From NCBI GenBank assembly GCA_017960525.1, contig JAGCZA010000085.1, positions 1 through 40,185 of the forward strand: a DNA stretch of 40,185 nucleotides, given 5' to 3'. The translations under genes were made by a program, and so were the position numbers. Positions 1 to 7,553 of this stretch are shown here, one piece after another. Origin of the DNA: Prevotella sp. (GTDB taxonomy: Bacteria; Bacteroidota; Bacteroidia; Bacteroidales; Bacteroidaceae). The first letter of the stretch is position 1. Every line of letters starts with the position of its first letter. The notes beneath the pieces were generated by a model. It was given only the letters and a program-made list of their open reading frames with translations, ran no database searches and was not told where the DNA came from.

Positions 1-364
1 AAAAATTTGTATTACCTTTGCACATAAGAACGTATGTAACAATTTGATTTTAAGACGATTCAAAGTTACAAATTTTCCTGCAATTATGCAAGGAATGCGT
101 TCTCTTTTTTATATCTATGAATAATTCAGGCTAGAGAATTTCAGGGTTTGCTCCGTCCAAACTCTCACCCCGGTTTGCCTATAGTCTGGCTTTGGTGCCT
201 GCAATGTCTAAATCCCCAGTCGCCAAAAGAAATATTTGTCGCCTTCCGAAGCAAAAAAGAGGCGGAAAAATTGGAAGATGTGAGGCGAGACATCGCAAGC
301 CTTGCGGAGATTTGTTTGTTTGGGATATTATTTGTACCTTTGCAGAAAATTAATAGCGAAGACG
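1..364. other. Intergenic region upstream of ftsZ, no supported gene
   Basis: I see no convincing gene here. A TAccTTTG box lies at 13-20, so a transcript may start near position 27. Positions 75-96 can fold into a small hairpin (TTCCTGCA against TGCAAGGAA, one bulge). Around 144-166 the text GTTTGCTCCGTCCAAAC resembles a degenerate single copy of the 22-nt hairpin repeat found intact at 15965 and 30382. An open frame at 148-477 runs through the ftsZ promoter and start and is probably chance. Its part around 240-305 looks mildly protein-like (charged, helical) but I cannot assign it. Confidence 0.5.
311..342 (+). promoter_or_regulatory. Bacteroidetes-type promoter for ftsZ
   Basis: TTTG at 311-314, then 20 nt, then TAccTTTG at 335-342. 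This matches the Bacteroidetes sigma-ABfr -33/-7 pattern. Transcription should begin a few bases after 342, which excludes the upstream in-frame start at 302 and supports ATG 365. Confidence 0.8.
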
Positions 365-1639
365 ATGAACGAGATACTTCCAGACTTTATCCTCCCCGTG
401 GAGGACAAGATGCAGGGCATCATCAAGGTGATAGGCGTGGGTGGCGGCGGCTGCAATGCCGTGCGCAATATGTATAATGAGGGCGTGGACGGCGTGACTT
501 ATGCCGTGCTCAATACCGACAGCCAGTCGCTCTCAAGGTCGCCGGTGCCTGTGAAACTGTTGCTGGGAACGTCAGGCCTTGGCGCAGGTGCAAACCCCGA
601 CAAGGGAAAGGCGGAGGCGGAAACCAACGTCAGCGACATAGAGAGGCTGCTCAGCGACGGCACGAAAATGGTGTTCGTGACGGCGGGAATGGGCGGCGGC
701 ACGGGCACGGGGGCTGCCCCTGTGGTGGCCGGCGTGGCCAAGAAGATGGGCCTGCTGACGGTTGGCGTGGTGACCATCCCGTTCTATTTCGAGAAGAAAC
801 GGAAAATCATCAAGGCGCTGAAGGGCGTGGAGGAACTGCGCAAAAACGTGGACGCGCTGCTGATAGTGAACAACGAGCGGCTCTGCGATGTCTATGCCGA
901 CTCCGACCTCTCGGTGAAAGATGCTTTCCAGCGGGCCGACAACATCCTGATGGACGCGGTGAAGGGTATATCCGAACTCATCGTGATGCCCAGCGACGGC
1001 GGCATCAAGAGCGACTTCCGCGACGTGGAGACGACAATGAAAAACGGCGGCGGCGCCATTATGGCTATGGGGCGCGCCAGCGGAGACCACCGCGTGGAGA
1101 AGGCCATCGTCAACGCCCTCGACTCGCCCCTGCTCTATGGCAACGACATCGGTCGCGCCAAGCGTATCCTTTTCAACATCTATGCCAGCGACGAGCACCC
1201 TATCTTCGTGCGCGAACTTCAGGAGATTGACGATTTCTTCGACCAGTTGGACCCGAATATTGACGTCATCTGGGGCACGGCCACCGACGACTCCCTTGGC
1301 GAAGATGCGAAGGTGACTATACTGGCCACAGGACTGGAGGACGAGTTGCGTAGCGAGGTGGAGAAAGATGTCCACCGCGATGATGACGACTTCTATGAAG
1401 ACCTGATACCCAAACTCTACAAGCCTGTCAAGAAAAAGAAGGTCATAGAAGTGATTACGCAGGAACTGCCCTTCGAGATGGAGCCGGCGCCTGAGCCAGA
1501 GCCTGCCACGCCCCCCGAGGCCCCGTCAGCCCCCGAAGTCCAGCCGGCCCCTGAAGTCCCTGTTGCTACAGGGGCACCGTCTGCCCTTGACAAATTGAAG
1601 TCTTGGCTCAACAATCTGATGAAGGAAGTGGTGGAATGA
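365..1639 (+). CDS. ftsZ: Divergent FtsZ, tubulin-like cell-division GTPase
   Basis: 424 aa. FtsZ polymerises with GTP into the cytokinetic ring at mid-cell. The N-terminal GTPase domain is clear: GVGGGGCNAV near residues 24-33, the tubulin signature GGGTGTG at 110-116, and NNERL near 169. The T7 catalytic loop reads IKSDFRDV at 214-221. Both aspartates (D217, D220) of the usual NxDxxD motif are kept, but the normally near-invariant Asn is Lys215. The loop before GLGAG is shorter than usual. After about residue 350 comes a Lys-rich stretch, a Pro/Glu linker (about 370-405) and a tail ending WLNNLMKEVVE, not a C-terminal peptide I recognise. The start is chosen from the promoter at 311-342. 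It is not beside ftsA/ftsQ or other dcw genes, and its stop overlaps the next start (ATGA). It may be a second FtsZ or this lineage's only, diverged one. FtsZ family membership is certain; division function is inferred. Confidence 0.9.
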   Translation: MNEILPDFILPVEDKMQGIIKVIGVGGGGCNAVRNMYNEGVDGVTYAVLNTDSQSLSRSPVPVKLLLGTSGLGAGANPDKGKAEAETNVSDIERLLSDGTKMVFVTAGMGGGTGTGAAPVVAGVAKKMGLLTVGVVTIPFYFEKKRKIIKALKGVEELRKNVDALLIVNNERLCDVYADSDLSVKDAFQRADNILMDAVKGISELIVMPSDGGIKSDFRDVETTMKNGGGAIMAMGRASGDHRVEKAIVNALDSPLLYGNDIGRAKRILFNIYASDEHPIFVRELQEIDDFFDQLDPNIDVIWGTATDDSLGEDAKVTILATGLEDELRSEVEKDVHRDDDDFYEDLIPKLYKPVKKKKVIEVITQELPFEMEPAPEPEPATPPEAPSAPEVQPAPEVPVATGAPSALDKLKSWLNNLMKEVVE

Positions 1640-2238
1640 ACGACGTGCTTCATCATAGCCCGGAAGAAATTGCTGAACAGTTGAGACTTCTCGCTGAACA
1701 GTTGCGTATGGCAGACCGCAAGGACCTGCTGCTGCGCGCCATCGGTGCGCCTCTTTTGGAGGAACTGCGCATCGAGGCCGCCAAGGCCAGGCTGAGCCGT
1801 CTGCTGATAACGAAGGACTACCGTTTCTTCCTCGTAGACTATGGCAACCGCGAGGTGGAACTGCAACCTGTGCACAAGGCTGTCTATCTCCTCTTCCTCG
1901 CCCATCCCGAAGGCATCGAGTTCAAGCGTCTGGCCGACTTCCGCGACGAACTGACCGACTGCTATATGAAGACCGCACGGCTGATGGACAAAGAGAAAAT
2001 CATAGAAAGCATCGACCATCTCGTCAACCCCCTCGACAATGCCATCAACGAGAAATGTTCCCGCATCAAGCGGGCCTTCTCCGCCCTGATGGACGACTAC
2101 GCCGCCAGTTATTACATCATCAGCGGCCACACCCAGAAACACATCGCCGGCTCCTCCCGCATCTGGTACGAGCGCCTGAAAGTCATCACCTTGCCCCGCG
2201 AACTGATAATAACTCCCAATTTTTTGGATAAAAAGTAA
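1636..2238 (+). CDS. Unknown protein translationally coupled to ftsZ
   Basis: 200 aa, starting at the ATG inside the ATGA overlap with the ftsZ stop (1636-1639), so the two are almost certainly co-translated. I do not recognise a named domain. The first 60 residues are predicted helical and charged. The middle (about 85-120) holds VHKAVYLLFLAHPEGIEF, a pattern I associate loosely with Bacteroidetes hypothetical proteins carrying a winged-helix-like segment. There is no signal peptide or membrane segment, so it is probably cytoplasmic. Coupling suggests a role linked to the FtsZ upstream, such as a partner or modulator, but this is inference from position only. Codon use resembles ftsZ rather than the AT-richer restriction gene that follows. 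Confidence 0.7.
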   Translation: MNDVLHHSPEEIAEQLRLLAEQLRMADRKDLLLRAIGAPLLEELRIEAAKARLSRLLITKDYRFFLVDYGNREVELQPVHKAVYLLFLAHPEGIEFKRLADFRDELTDCYMKTARLMDKEKIIESIDHLVNPLDNAINEKCSRIKRAFSALMDDYAASYYIISGHTQKHIAGSSRIWYERLKVITLPRELIITPNFLDKK

Positions 2239-2259
2239 TAGAATATCAGAAAAAAGTTG

Positions 2260-2267
2260 TATCTTTG
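2260..2267 (+). promoter_or_regulatory. -7 box for the restriction-methylation gene
   Basis: TAtcTTTG followed by CAC, about 50 nt before ATG 2316. No TTTG lies at the usual 19-20 nt upstream, so the -33 half is weak. It shows that the gene has its own promoter separate from the ftsZ pair. Confidence 0.6.
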
Positions 2268-2315
2268 CACTTGATTTGAAAAGAAGCCAAATTGCATAAC
2301 GAACAACTATATAAA

Positions 2316-5312
2316 ATGCTATTCCAGAAGAATATCGTCAAGAAGTATTTGGGCCTGCTCAACGAAGAGCAGACGCAGGAGGCTTGGAACAAATTTAAGG
2401 CTTATTTCCTGAATGAGGAGATACAGCAGAATATCCGACAATCGAAGGAGGAACAGTTTCAGGAAGGATTCCTGCGCGAGTTGTTCGTCAAGGTGCTGGG
2501 CTACACGCTCAACCCTTCACCCAATTTCAACCTTATCACGGAAAAGAAGAACGAGACGAACTCGAAGAAAGCCGATGGCGCTATACAGAAGGATGGCAAG
2601 GTGATAGGCGTCATTGAACTGAAAGACCACAAAACCACCGACCTCTCGAAAGTAGAGCCACAGGCGTTTAACTACAAAAGCCAGCACCCAGATGCTCACT
2701 ATGTCGTTATTTCCAATTTCGAGAAGTTGCGCCTGTACATCGACAATGCCGTGAACTTTGAGGAATGGAATCTCTTTACACTGAACGAAGAAGGCTTTCG
2801 CGTGCTGTACCTCTGCTTGGCCTGGCCGCAGGTGGAGCGAGGCGTGGCCTTGCAAATGAAGCAGGAGTCGGTGTCGAGCGAAGACCAAATCACAAAGGCC
2901 CTCTATCGTGACTATTCAGAGTTCAAGCGAGCGCTCTTTGCCGACATACTGAAGCAGAACCCTGCTTCTGAAGACAGAGACGAAAAGGAGTGGCAGTTGT
3001 TGCTCTTCAAGAAAACACAGAAACTACTTGACCGCCTGCTGTTCATCTTTTTTGCTGAGGACTGTGGATTGTTGCCGCCAAACTCGATGCTACAGATTAT
3101 CAAGCAATGGGAAACACTAAAGGAAGTGGACGAATACCGTCCATTCTATGACCGAATGAAGAAATACTTCGGCTATATGAACACAGGTTTTCAGGGAAAG
3201 AAGTACGAAATCTTTGCCTACAACGGTGGCCTGTTTAAACCCGACGAGGTGCTTGATAATATCAAGATTAGCGACGGGCTGTTGGTGGACTACACCAAAC
3301 GGCTCTCTGCCTACGACTTCGAGAGCGATGTGGACGTGAACATCTTGGGACATATCTTCGAGAATTCACTGTCGGAGATTGAGGAAGTGACGCAGCAGAT
3401 AAATAGCGGTGCGCCTGCTCAGACCTCGAAGCGCAAGCAGGACGGTGTGTTCTATACTCCCCAGTATATTACGAAATACATCGTTGAGAATACTGTTGGC
3501 CGTCTGTGTTCAGAAAAGAAACAGCAACTGAATATTGTAGAGGACGAATATTTCTCTGACCAGCGCCGCCAATTGAAGACCAAACAGCGGCTGTTGGAGC
3601 AATTGCATCAATATCGTGAGTGGTTGCTTCAAATCACGATACTCGACCCAGCCTGTGGCAGCGGTGCTTTCCTCAATGCTGCCCTTCAGTTCCTGATGGC
3701 CGAACACAAACTGATAGACGAGATGGAGGCAAAGGTGATAGGCTCTGCCATCGTGTTTCAGGATGTGGAGAACAGCATCCTGGAGCACAACCTCTATGGT
3801 GTGGACATCAACGAGGAGAGCGTCGAGATTGCCCAGTTGACCCTTTGGCTTCGCACCGCCAAGCCCCGCCGCAAACTAAATTCGCTAAACAAGAACATCA
3901 AGTGCGGCAACTCGCTCATCAGCGACCCTGATATTGCTGGCGACAAAGCCTTCAACTGGCAGGAGCAGTTTCCCAAAGTCTTCGAAAAGGGAGGGTTTGA
4001 CGTAGTGATAGGTAATCCGCCGTATGTGAATATGGTAAACATACAGAGCGAACAAGAGCGCAAGTATTACCAGAAAAACTATTCAACCGTTAAAAATAAA
4101 TGTGACCTCTATTCTATTTTTACAGAGAAAGCGAAATCTTTTTTGAAAGACAGCGGTTTATTAGGTTTTATCTTTCCTAATAGTTGGATGGGGACTGAAA
4201 GTTTCTCCAAGTTTAGAGACTTTCTTTCCAAAGAAGTAAATGTTTATCAACTTGTGGAATTACCTCCTGGTGTTTTTGAAGATGCGATTGTTACTACTGT
4301 TTTGTGTTTCTATAAAAAAACGAAGCCGCAGTCAAATAATATTATAGATGTTTATGCTTGCATAAATAAGGAGTTCGTGAAAAAAGATTTTGTGTTATCA
4401 TACGAACAGATTCTAAAGAACCCCAACTCCTCTTTCGCATTTGAAAAGACAATATCACTTGAAAGCGTTCCATTTAAAATGTTGTCTGAAATCGCATCTT
4501 TCTCATTAGGAATAAAAACTAGCGATGATGCACGGTTTGTTTTTGAAGAGCCGATAGACAATACTTGTTATAAGTTCATTCGTGGTAGAAACATTTCTCG
4601 ATGGTCACATCCTTACAATAATGAATGGATATGGTATCAGCCCACATTGATTTGTGAAAAGCCTGGTGGTAGGCCTAGGGTACTTGATAATTTCTTGGTG
4701 AGCAAGAAGATTGTAATTCAAGATATTGCCACTCAAATAACTGCTACCATAGACAGCGAAAAGTATTTGTGTAACGATACTTTGAACATAATATATTCAT
4801 TGAATAATGGATATTCTTTTGAATACATACTTTGCTTGCTCAACTCCAAGTTAGTGAATGTATGGTTCAAGAAAATCTTTCCTGCTGGACTTCATATCAA
4901 GACTAATCAATTGGAACAGATACCTATTCCGTTTGTTTCAGAAGAATCCCAGCAGCCATTCATTACACTTGCCGACACGATGCTCTCCCTCAATCAGCAG
5001 TTGCAGGAAAAGCGCAGCCGTTTCCTGGGTCGATTGAGCGAGAACTTGGAGGGCGTAAAGATAACGACAGCCCTGCAGGCTTTCGACCAATTGGACTTCA
5101 AGGGCTTCTTGATAGAACTGAAGAAACAGAAGATAAAACTCTCACTATCGCAACAGGACGAGTGGGAGGACTATTTCAGCCAATACAGAGCAGCCTGTCA
5201 GGAACTCAAAGTACAGATAACACAGACAGACAACGAAATAGACAACCGAGTCTTCGACCTCTACGGGCTGACCCCTGAAGAACGGGAAATAGTATTAAAA
5301 GCAATCACTTGA
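2316..5312 (+). CDS. Single-chain (type IIG-like) restriction endonuclease-methyltransferase
   Basis: 998 aa from ATG 2316 (a TTG at 2292 would add eight residues). It should both cut foreign DNA and methylate its own site as one polypeptide. Domains in order: an N-terminal PD-(D/E)xK nuclease-like region with D87 and E101-L-K103; a helical linker; an adenine methyltransferase core with DPACGSGAF (D444, motif I, SAM binding) and NPPY (N567, motif IV, catalytic); a target-recognition region from about residue 590 to 890; and a C-terminal helical domain. Length and order fit Eco57I-like type IIG enzymes. The target-recognition stretch (about 4060-4950) is clearly AT-richer than both flanks, suggesting exchange of the specificity module. 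An AlbA_2 regulator follows 57 nt downstream. A BREX PglX-type role is possible, but no BREX partners are present. Recognition sequence unknown. Confidence 0.85.
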   Translation: MLFQKNIVKKYLGLLNEEQTQEAWNKFKAYFLNEEIQQNIRQSKEEQFQEGFLRELFVKVLGYTLNPSPNFNLITEKKNETNSKKADGAIQKDGKVIGVIELKDHKTTDLSKVEPQAFNYKSQHPDAHYVVISNFEKLRLYIDNAVNFEEWNLFTLNEEGFRVLYLCLAWPQVERGVALQMKQESVSSEDQITKALYRDYSEFKRALFADILKQNPASEDRDEKEWQLLLFKKTQKLLDRLLFIFFAEDCGLLPPNSMLQIIKQWETLKEVDEYRPFYDRMKKYFGYMNTGFQGKKYEIFAYNGGLFKPDEVLDNIKISDGLLVDYTKRLSAYDFESDVDVNILGHIFENSLSEIEEVTQQINSGAPAQTSKRKQDGVFYTPQYITKYIVENTVGRLCSEKKQQLNIVEDEYFSDQRRQLKTKQRLLEQLHQYREWLLQITILDPACGSGAFLNAALQFLMAEHKLIDEMEAKVIGSAIVFQDVENSILEHNLYGVDINEESVEIAQLTLWLRTAKPRRKLNSLNKNIKCGNSLISDPDIAGDKAFNWQEQFPKVFEKGGFDVVIGNPPYVNMVNIQSEQERKYYQKNYSTVKNKCDLYSIFTEKAKSFLKDSGLLGFIFPNSWMGTESFSKFRDFLSKEVNVYQLVELPPGVFEDAIVTTVLCFYKKTKPQSNNIIDVYACINKEFVKKDFVLSYEQILKNPNSSFAFEKTISLESVPFKMLSEIASFSLGIKTSDDARFVFEEPIDNTCYKFIRGRNISRWSHPYNNEWIWYQPTLICEKPGGRPRVLDNFLVSKKIVIQDIATQITATIDSEKYLCNDTLNIIYSLNNGYSFEYILCLLNSKLVNVWFKKIFPAGLHIKTNQLEQIPIPFVSEESQQPFITLADTMLSLNQQLQEKRSRFLGRLSENLEGVKITTALQAFDQLDFKGFLIELKKQKIKLSLSQQDEWEDYFSQYRAACQELKVQITQTDNEIDNRVFDLYGLTPEEREIVLKAIT

Positions 5313-5369
5313 TGCACTTGTTATATTTATAAAAATATCTTAGCAATTGTTTTACTTTGCAAACGAAAT

Positions 5370-6851
5370 ATGACGAAAGAAGAGCTATTACAGAAACTCA
5401 CGGAGATAGAATGGGATGACTTTGAGTGCAAGAGGGCACAAGATAAGTTGCCCGATGATGTGTGGTCGACGGTATCGGCTTTTTCCAACACCTCGGGTGG
5501 CTGGATTATCTTCGGTGTTAAGCAGCAGGGAAAGCTGTTTGAGATAAACGGGGTGAACAACGGAGAGAAGACGGAGTCCGACTTCCTGAACACGCTGCGT
5601 AATGGGCAGAAATTCAACATGCGCTTAACTGCCAGAGGTCAGAAATATTACTTCGATGGTAAGTTAGTGCTGGCGTTCTTTGTACCATCGAGCATCGTGA
5701 AGCCTATCTATGTGGGAAGCCCAACCAATACCTACATCCGTACAGGTAGTGGAGACCGTCGTGCTACTGAGACAGAGGTGATGGCTATGATGCGTGATCA
5801 GGCTTTTGGTTGTAAGAGTGAGCAAGTGGTGGAAGGGACAAGCATCAATGACCTCAACAAAAGTTCACTGGAAATTTACAGAAACCATATCCGCAACGAC
5901 AACCCTTCTTTTCCCTATAAAGACCTGCCAGATGACCAGTTCTGTGACAAGGTGGGTATTTCCAAAGATGGACAACTGACCATTGGCGGCATCTTGATGC
6001 TTGGTCAGAGGGATGTTGTGCAGCGACATATTAGCAACTTCTGGATAGACTATCTGGAGATTCCAGGCAAGAGCCTTGCTGATGCTCAGGTACGCTACAC
6101 GTTCCGAATGCAGGAGCAAGACAACATCTGGGAATCGTATCAGATTATCCTCCAACGCTTGCGTAATTTCGTTGATGCCCCCTATGAAGCCCGTCCTGAT
6201 GGCGTGGGAGCAGAAGATGAGTCGCAGTTGTATGCTCTGAGAGAAGGACTAACGAATTGTTGTGCACATGCCGACTACTTCAGCCCTATGCATCCGACAA
6301 TAAGGGTGTTTACAGACCGTATTGAACTACAGAATCCTGGTAGGTTTATGTTCCCGCTATCAGAGTTGCGTACACAGATACACTCCATTCCACGAAACCC
6401 TAACCTTATCAAGTTCTTCCGCTATGCCAAACTAGGTGAGAATGCCGGTTATGGTATAGACAAGATGCTGGTATGGGAAAAACTAACCAAGGGAAGAGTG
6501 GAGTTTGCTAGTGATTTGGTCTGCTCTACTATTACATATTGGTTTGGGGAACAAGCTAGTGGTTATATTAGTGGTCAAGATGGTGGTCAACCTAGTGACC
6601 AAGTTGGTGACCAACCCAGTGACCAACCTAGTGACCAAGTTCTGAAAGTTCTTAATTGTATTCGTGACAACGTTTACACAATGAACGTACTTCAGAAGAA
6701 ATTGAAAATTTCAAGTCGGAGATATGTTCGAATAAATATGCTTAACCCAGCAATTGAAGGAGGTTATGTTCTTCGTGCTTATCCCGATAAGCCGAACCAT
6801 CCCAACCAGCGTTACTACCTGTCTGAGAAGGGATTGAAACTCGTGAAATAA
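5370..6851 (+). CDS. AlbA_2 (Schlafen-like) domain putative regulator with ATPase-like module
   Basis: 493 aa. The N-terminus (about residues 8-130, with FECKRA and SNTSGGWIIFGV) is an AlbA_2 / divergent AAA_4-type nucleic-acid-binding domain. Residues about 285-390 (REGLTNCCAHADY, then RIELQNPGRF) match the HATPase_c_4-like part of the so-called RecG-like transcriptional regulators. Then comes a short repetitive Gly/Ser-Asp-Gln linker (401-424), and the last 65 residues look like a winged helix. Such proteins are common beside restriction systems and in defence islands; their exact role is mostly untested. The start ATG 5370 comes 57 nt after the restriction gene; a poor TTActTTG box lies at 5352-5359. 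It is probably a regulator or accessory factor of the restriction locus. Family confidence is high, function low. Confidence 0.8.
   Translation: MTKEELLQKLTEIEWDDFECKRAQDKLPDDVWSTVSAFSNTSGGWIIFGVKQQGKLFEINGVNNGEKTESDFLNTLRNGQKFNMRLTARGQKYYFDGKLVLAFFVPSSIVKPIYVGSPTNTYIRTGSGDRRATETEVMAMMRDQAFGCKSEQVVEGTSINDLNKSSLEIYRNHIRNDNPSFPYKDLPDDQFCDKVGISKDGQLTIGGILMLGQRDVVQRHISNFWIDYLEIPGKSLADAQVRYTFRMQEQDNIWESYQIILQRLRNFVDAPYEARPDGVGAEDESQLYALREGLTNCCAHADYFSPMHPTIRVFTDRIELQNPGRFMFPLSELRTQIHSIPRNPNLIKFFRYAKLGENAGYGIDKMLVWEKLTKGRVEFASDLVCSTITYWFGEQASGYISGQDGGQPSDQVGDQPSDQPSDQVLKVLNCIRDNVYTMNVLQKKLKISSRRYVRINMLNPAIEGGYVLRAYPDKPNHPNQRYYLSEKGLKLVK
6570..6641 (+). repeat. Six 12-nt tandem repeats inside the AlbA_2 gene
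   Basis: Six in-frame 12-nt units of the type AGTGACCAAGTT / GGTGACCAACCC encode the 4-aa unit [S/G][G/D]Q[V/P/D], residues 401-424, linking the ATPase-like and winged-helix parts. The unit length is a multiple of three, so copy-number change would alter linker length without a frameshift. The third and sixth units are identical in sequence, which suggests recent slippage or conversion. Confidence 0.9.
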
Positions 6852-6949
6852 GGCTGCAAAACGCCCAATGAGGTATATCCCAAATTGGTATAGTTTAATT
6901 TGCCGGTATTTTTCTGGTAACTTGCTGAAGAACGAAAATTGATATAAAA

Positions 6950-7234
6950 ATGTTATTTGGAAATAGAATTAAAGAGCTCAGGGAAGAGCAAGGTTTGCTT
7001 CAACGACAGTTGGCGGCATTCTTGGAAATAGACACACCTATGTTCAGTAAGATTGAACGTGGAGATAGAAGAGCAAAGCGTGAGCAGGTCATAAAACTTG
7101 CAGATTATCTGCATCAGGAAGGGGAGTACGTCGGAGGATTTTACGCATGCGGGGAGGTCGCTGCCCGGATGGGTGGTGGGCATGAGCATCTTTGCCACCT
7201 ACGTGAGCAGCATTTTCCGACTGTTCTTATCTAA
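6950..7234 (+). pseudogene. Truncated XRE-type HTH regulator
   Basis: The first 57 residues (NRIKELREEQ, then QRQLAAFLEID, FSKIERGDRRAKREQVIKLA) are a clear XRE/Cro helix-turn-helix, of the kind often found beside DNA methyltransferase genes. After HQE (ending at 7120) the reading continues into unrelated DNA: the last 37 codons are out of frame over a sodium:solute symporter fragment. The protein has therefore lost its normal C-terminal half. The 94-aa product might still bind DNA. It follows the AlbA_2 gene by about 100 nt and was probably part of the same accessory block before the rearrangement. Confidence 0.7.
7122..7214 (+). pseudogene. Fragment of a sodium:solute symporter (SSS family)
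   Basis: Read in the frame of 7122, the DNA encodes SEDFTHAGRSLPGWVVGM followed by SIFATYVSSI. This is the conserved first-loop and second-helix region of SSS transporters, where the pattern (A/G)GRSLPxWVVGxS is typical. Homology stops after about 30 residues at 7214 and no start is present. It lies out of frame inside the tail of the HTH gene. Such symporters often accompany uronate or pectin-degradation genes, so it may be a relic of a transporter formerly next to the GH28 gene downstream. Confidence 0.7.
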
Positions 7235-7258
7235 CAGACGTGTATATTCCGACAATAA

Positions 7259-7549
7259 GATAATATAACAGGAATAGGCGTTTTTTCTGGTTGCGATTAT
7301 TTAAACAACATCTATATTCCAAAAGGGACAAGAAGATATTACGAAAAGTTGTTACCCGAACATAAAGAAAAACTTGTTGAACTTCTCGAAGGTAACGGCG
7401 CCGTCTTGCATCAGGAGGCTATTGAGAAGGCGGAACGCGAGTTTGAAATTTATCGTGAGCGCGAGATGCGTTTGTTAGAGAGCGATTTCGACAAGGCTGT
7501 GAAGAAATTGAAAAACTTGGATAATGATACAGAAGATATTAAAGATTAG
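7259..7549 (+). pseudogene. C-terminal gene remnant, possibly RhuM-like
   Basis: An open stretch without an ATG (a TTG at 7349 gives 66 aa) reads on to a stop at 7549. The end, with HQEAIEKAEREFEIYRERE and then MRLLESDFDKAVKKLKN, resembles the tail of RhuM-family proteins, where a similar HxEAxxKAxxEYEKYR segment is followed by a short Asp-Phe-Asp-Lys motif. The upstream part (YLNNIYIPKGTRRYYEKL) does not help. I regard it as the 3' end of a deleted gene; it could instead be a small expressed protein. It overlaps the most upstream possible GH28 start. The assignment is from memory and weak. Confidence 0.35.
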
Positions 7550-7553
7550 ACTT

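Noticed and set aside
148-477. 109-codon frame upstream of ftsZ
   Set aside because: It crosses the ftsZ promoter and start in another frame, and has no ribosome site or family match.
572-1375. Long open frame on the minus strand opposite ftsZ
   Set aside because: It lies wholly within the strongly conserved ftsZ gene and its translation is His/Val-rich text typical of the antisense of GC-rich genes.
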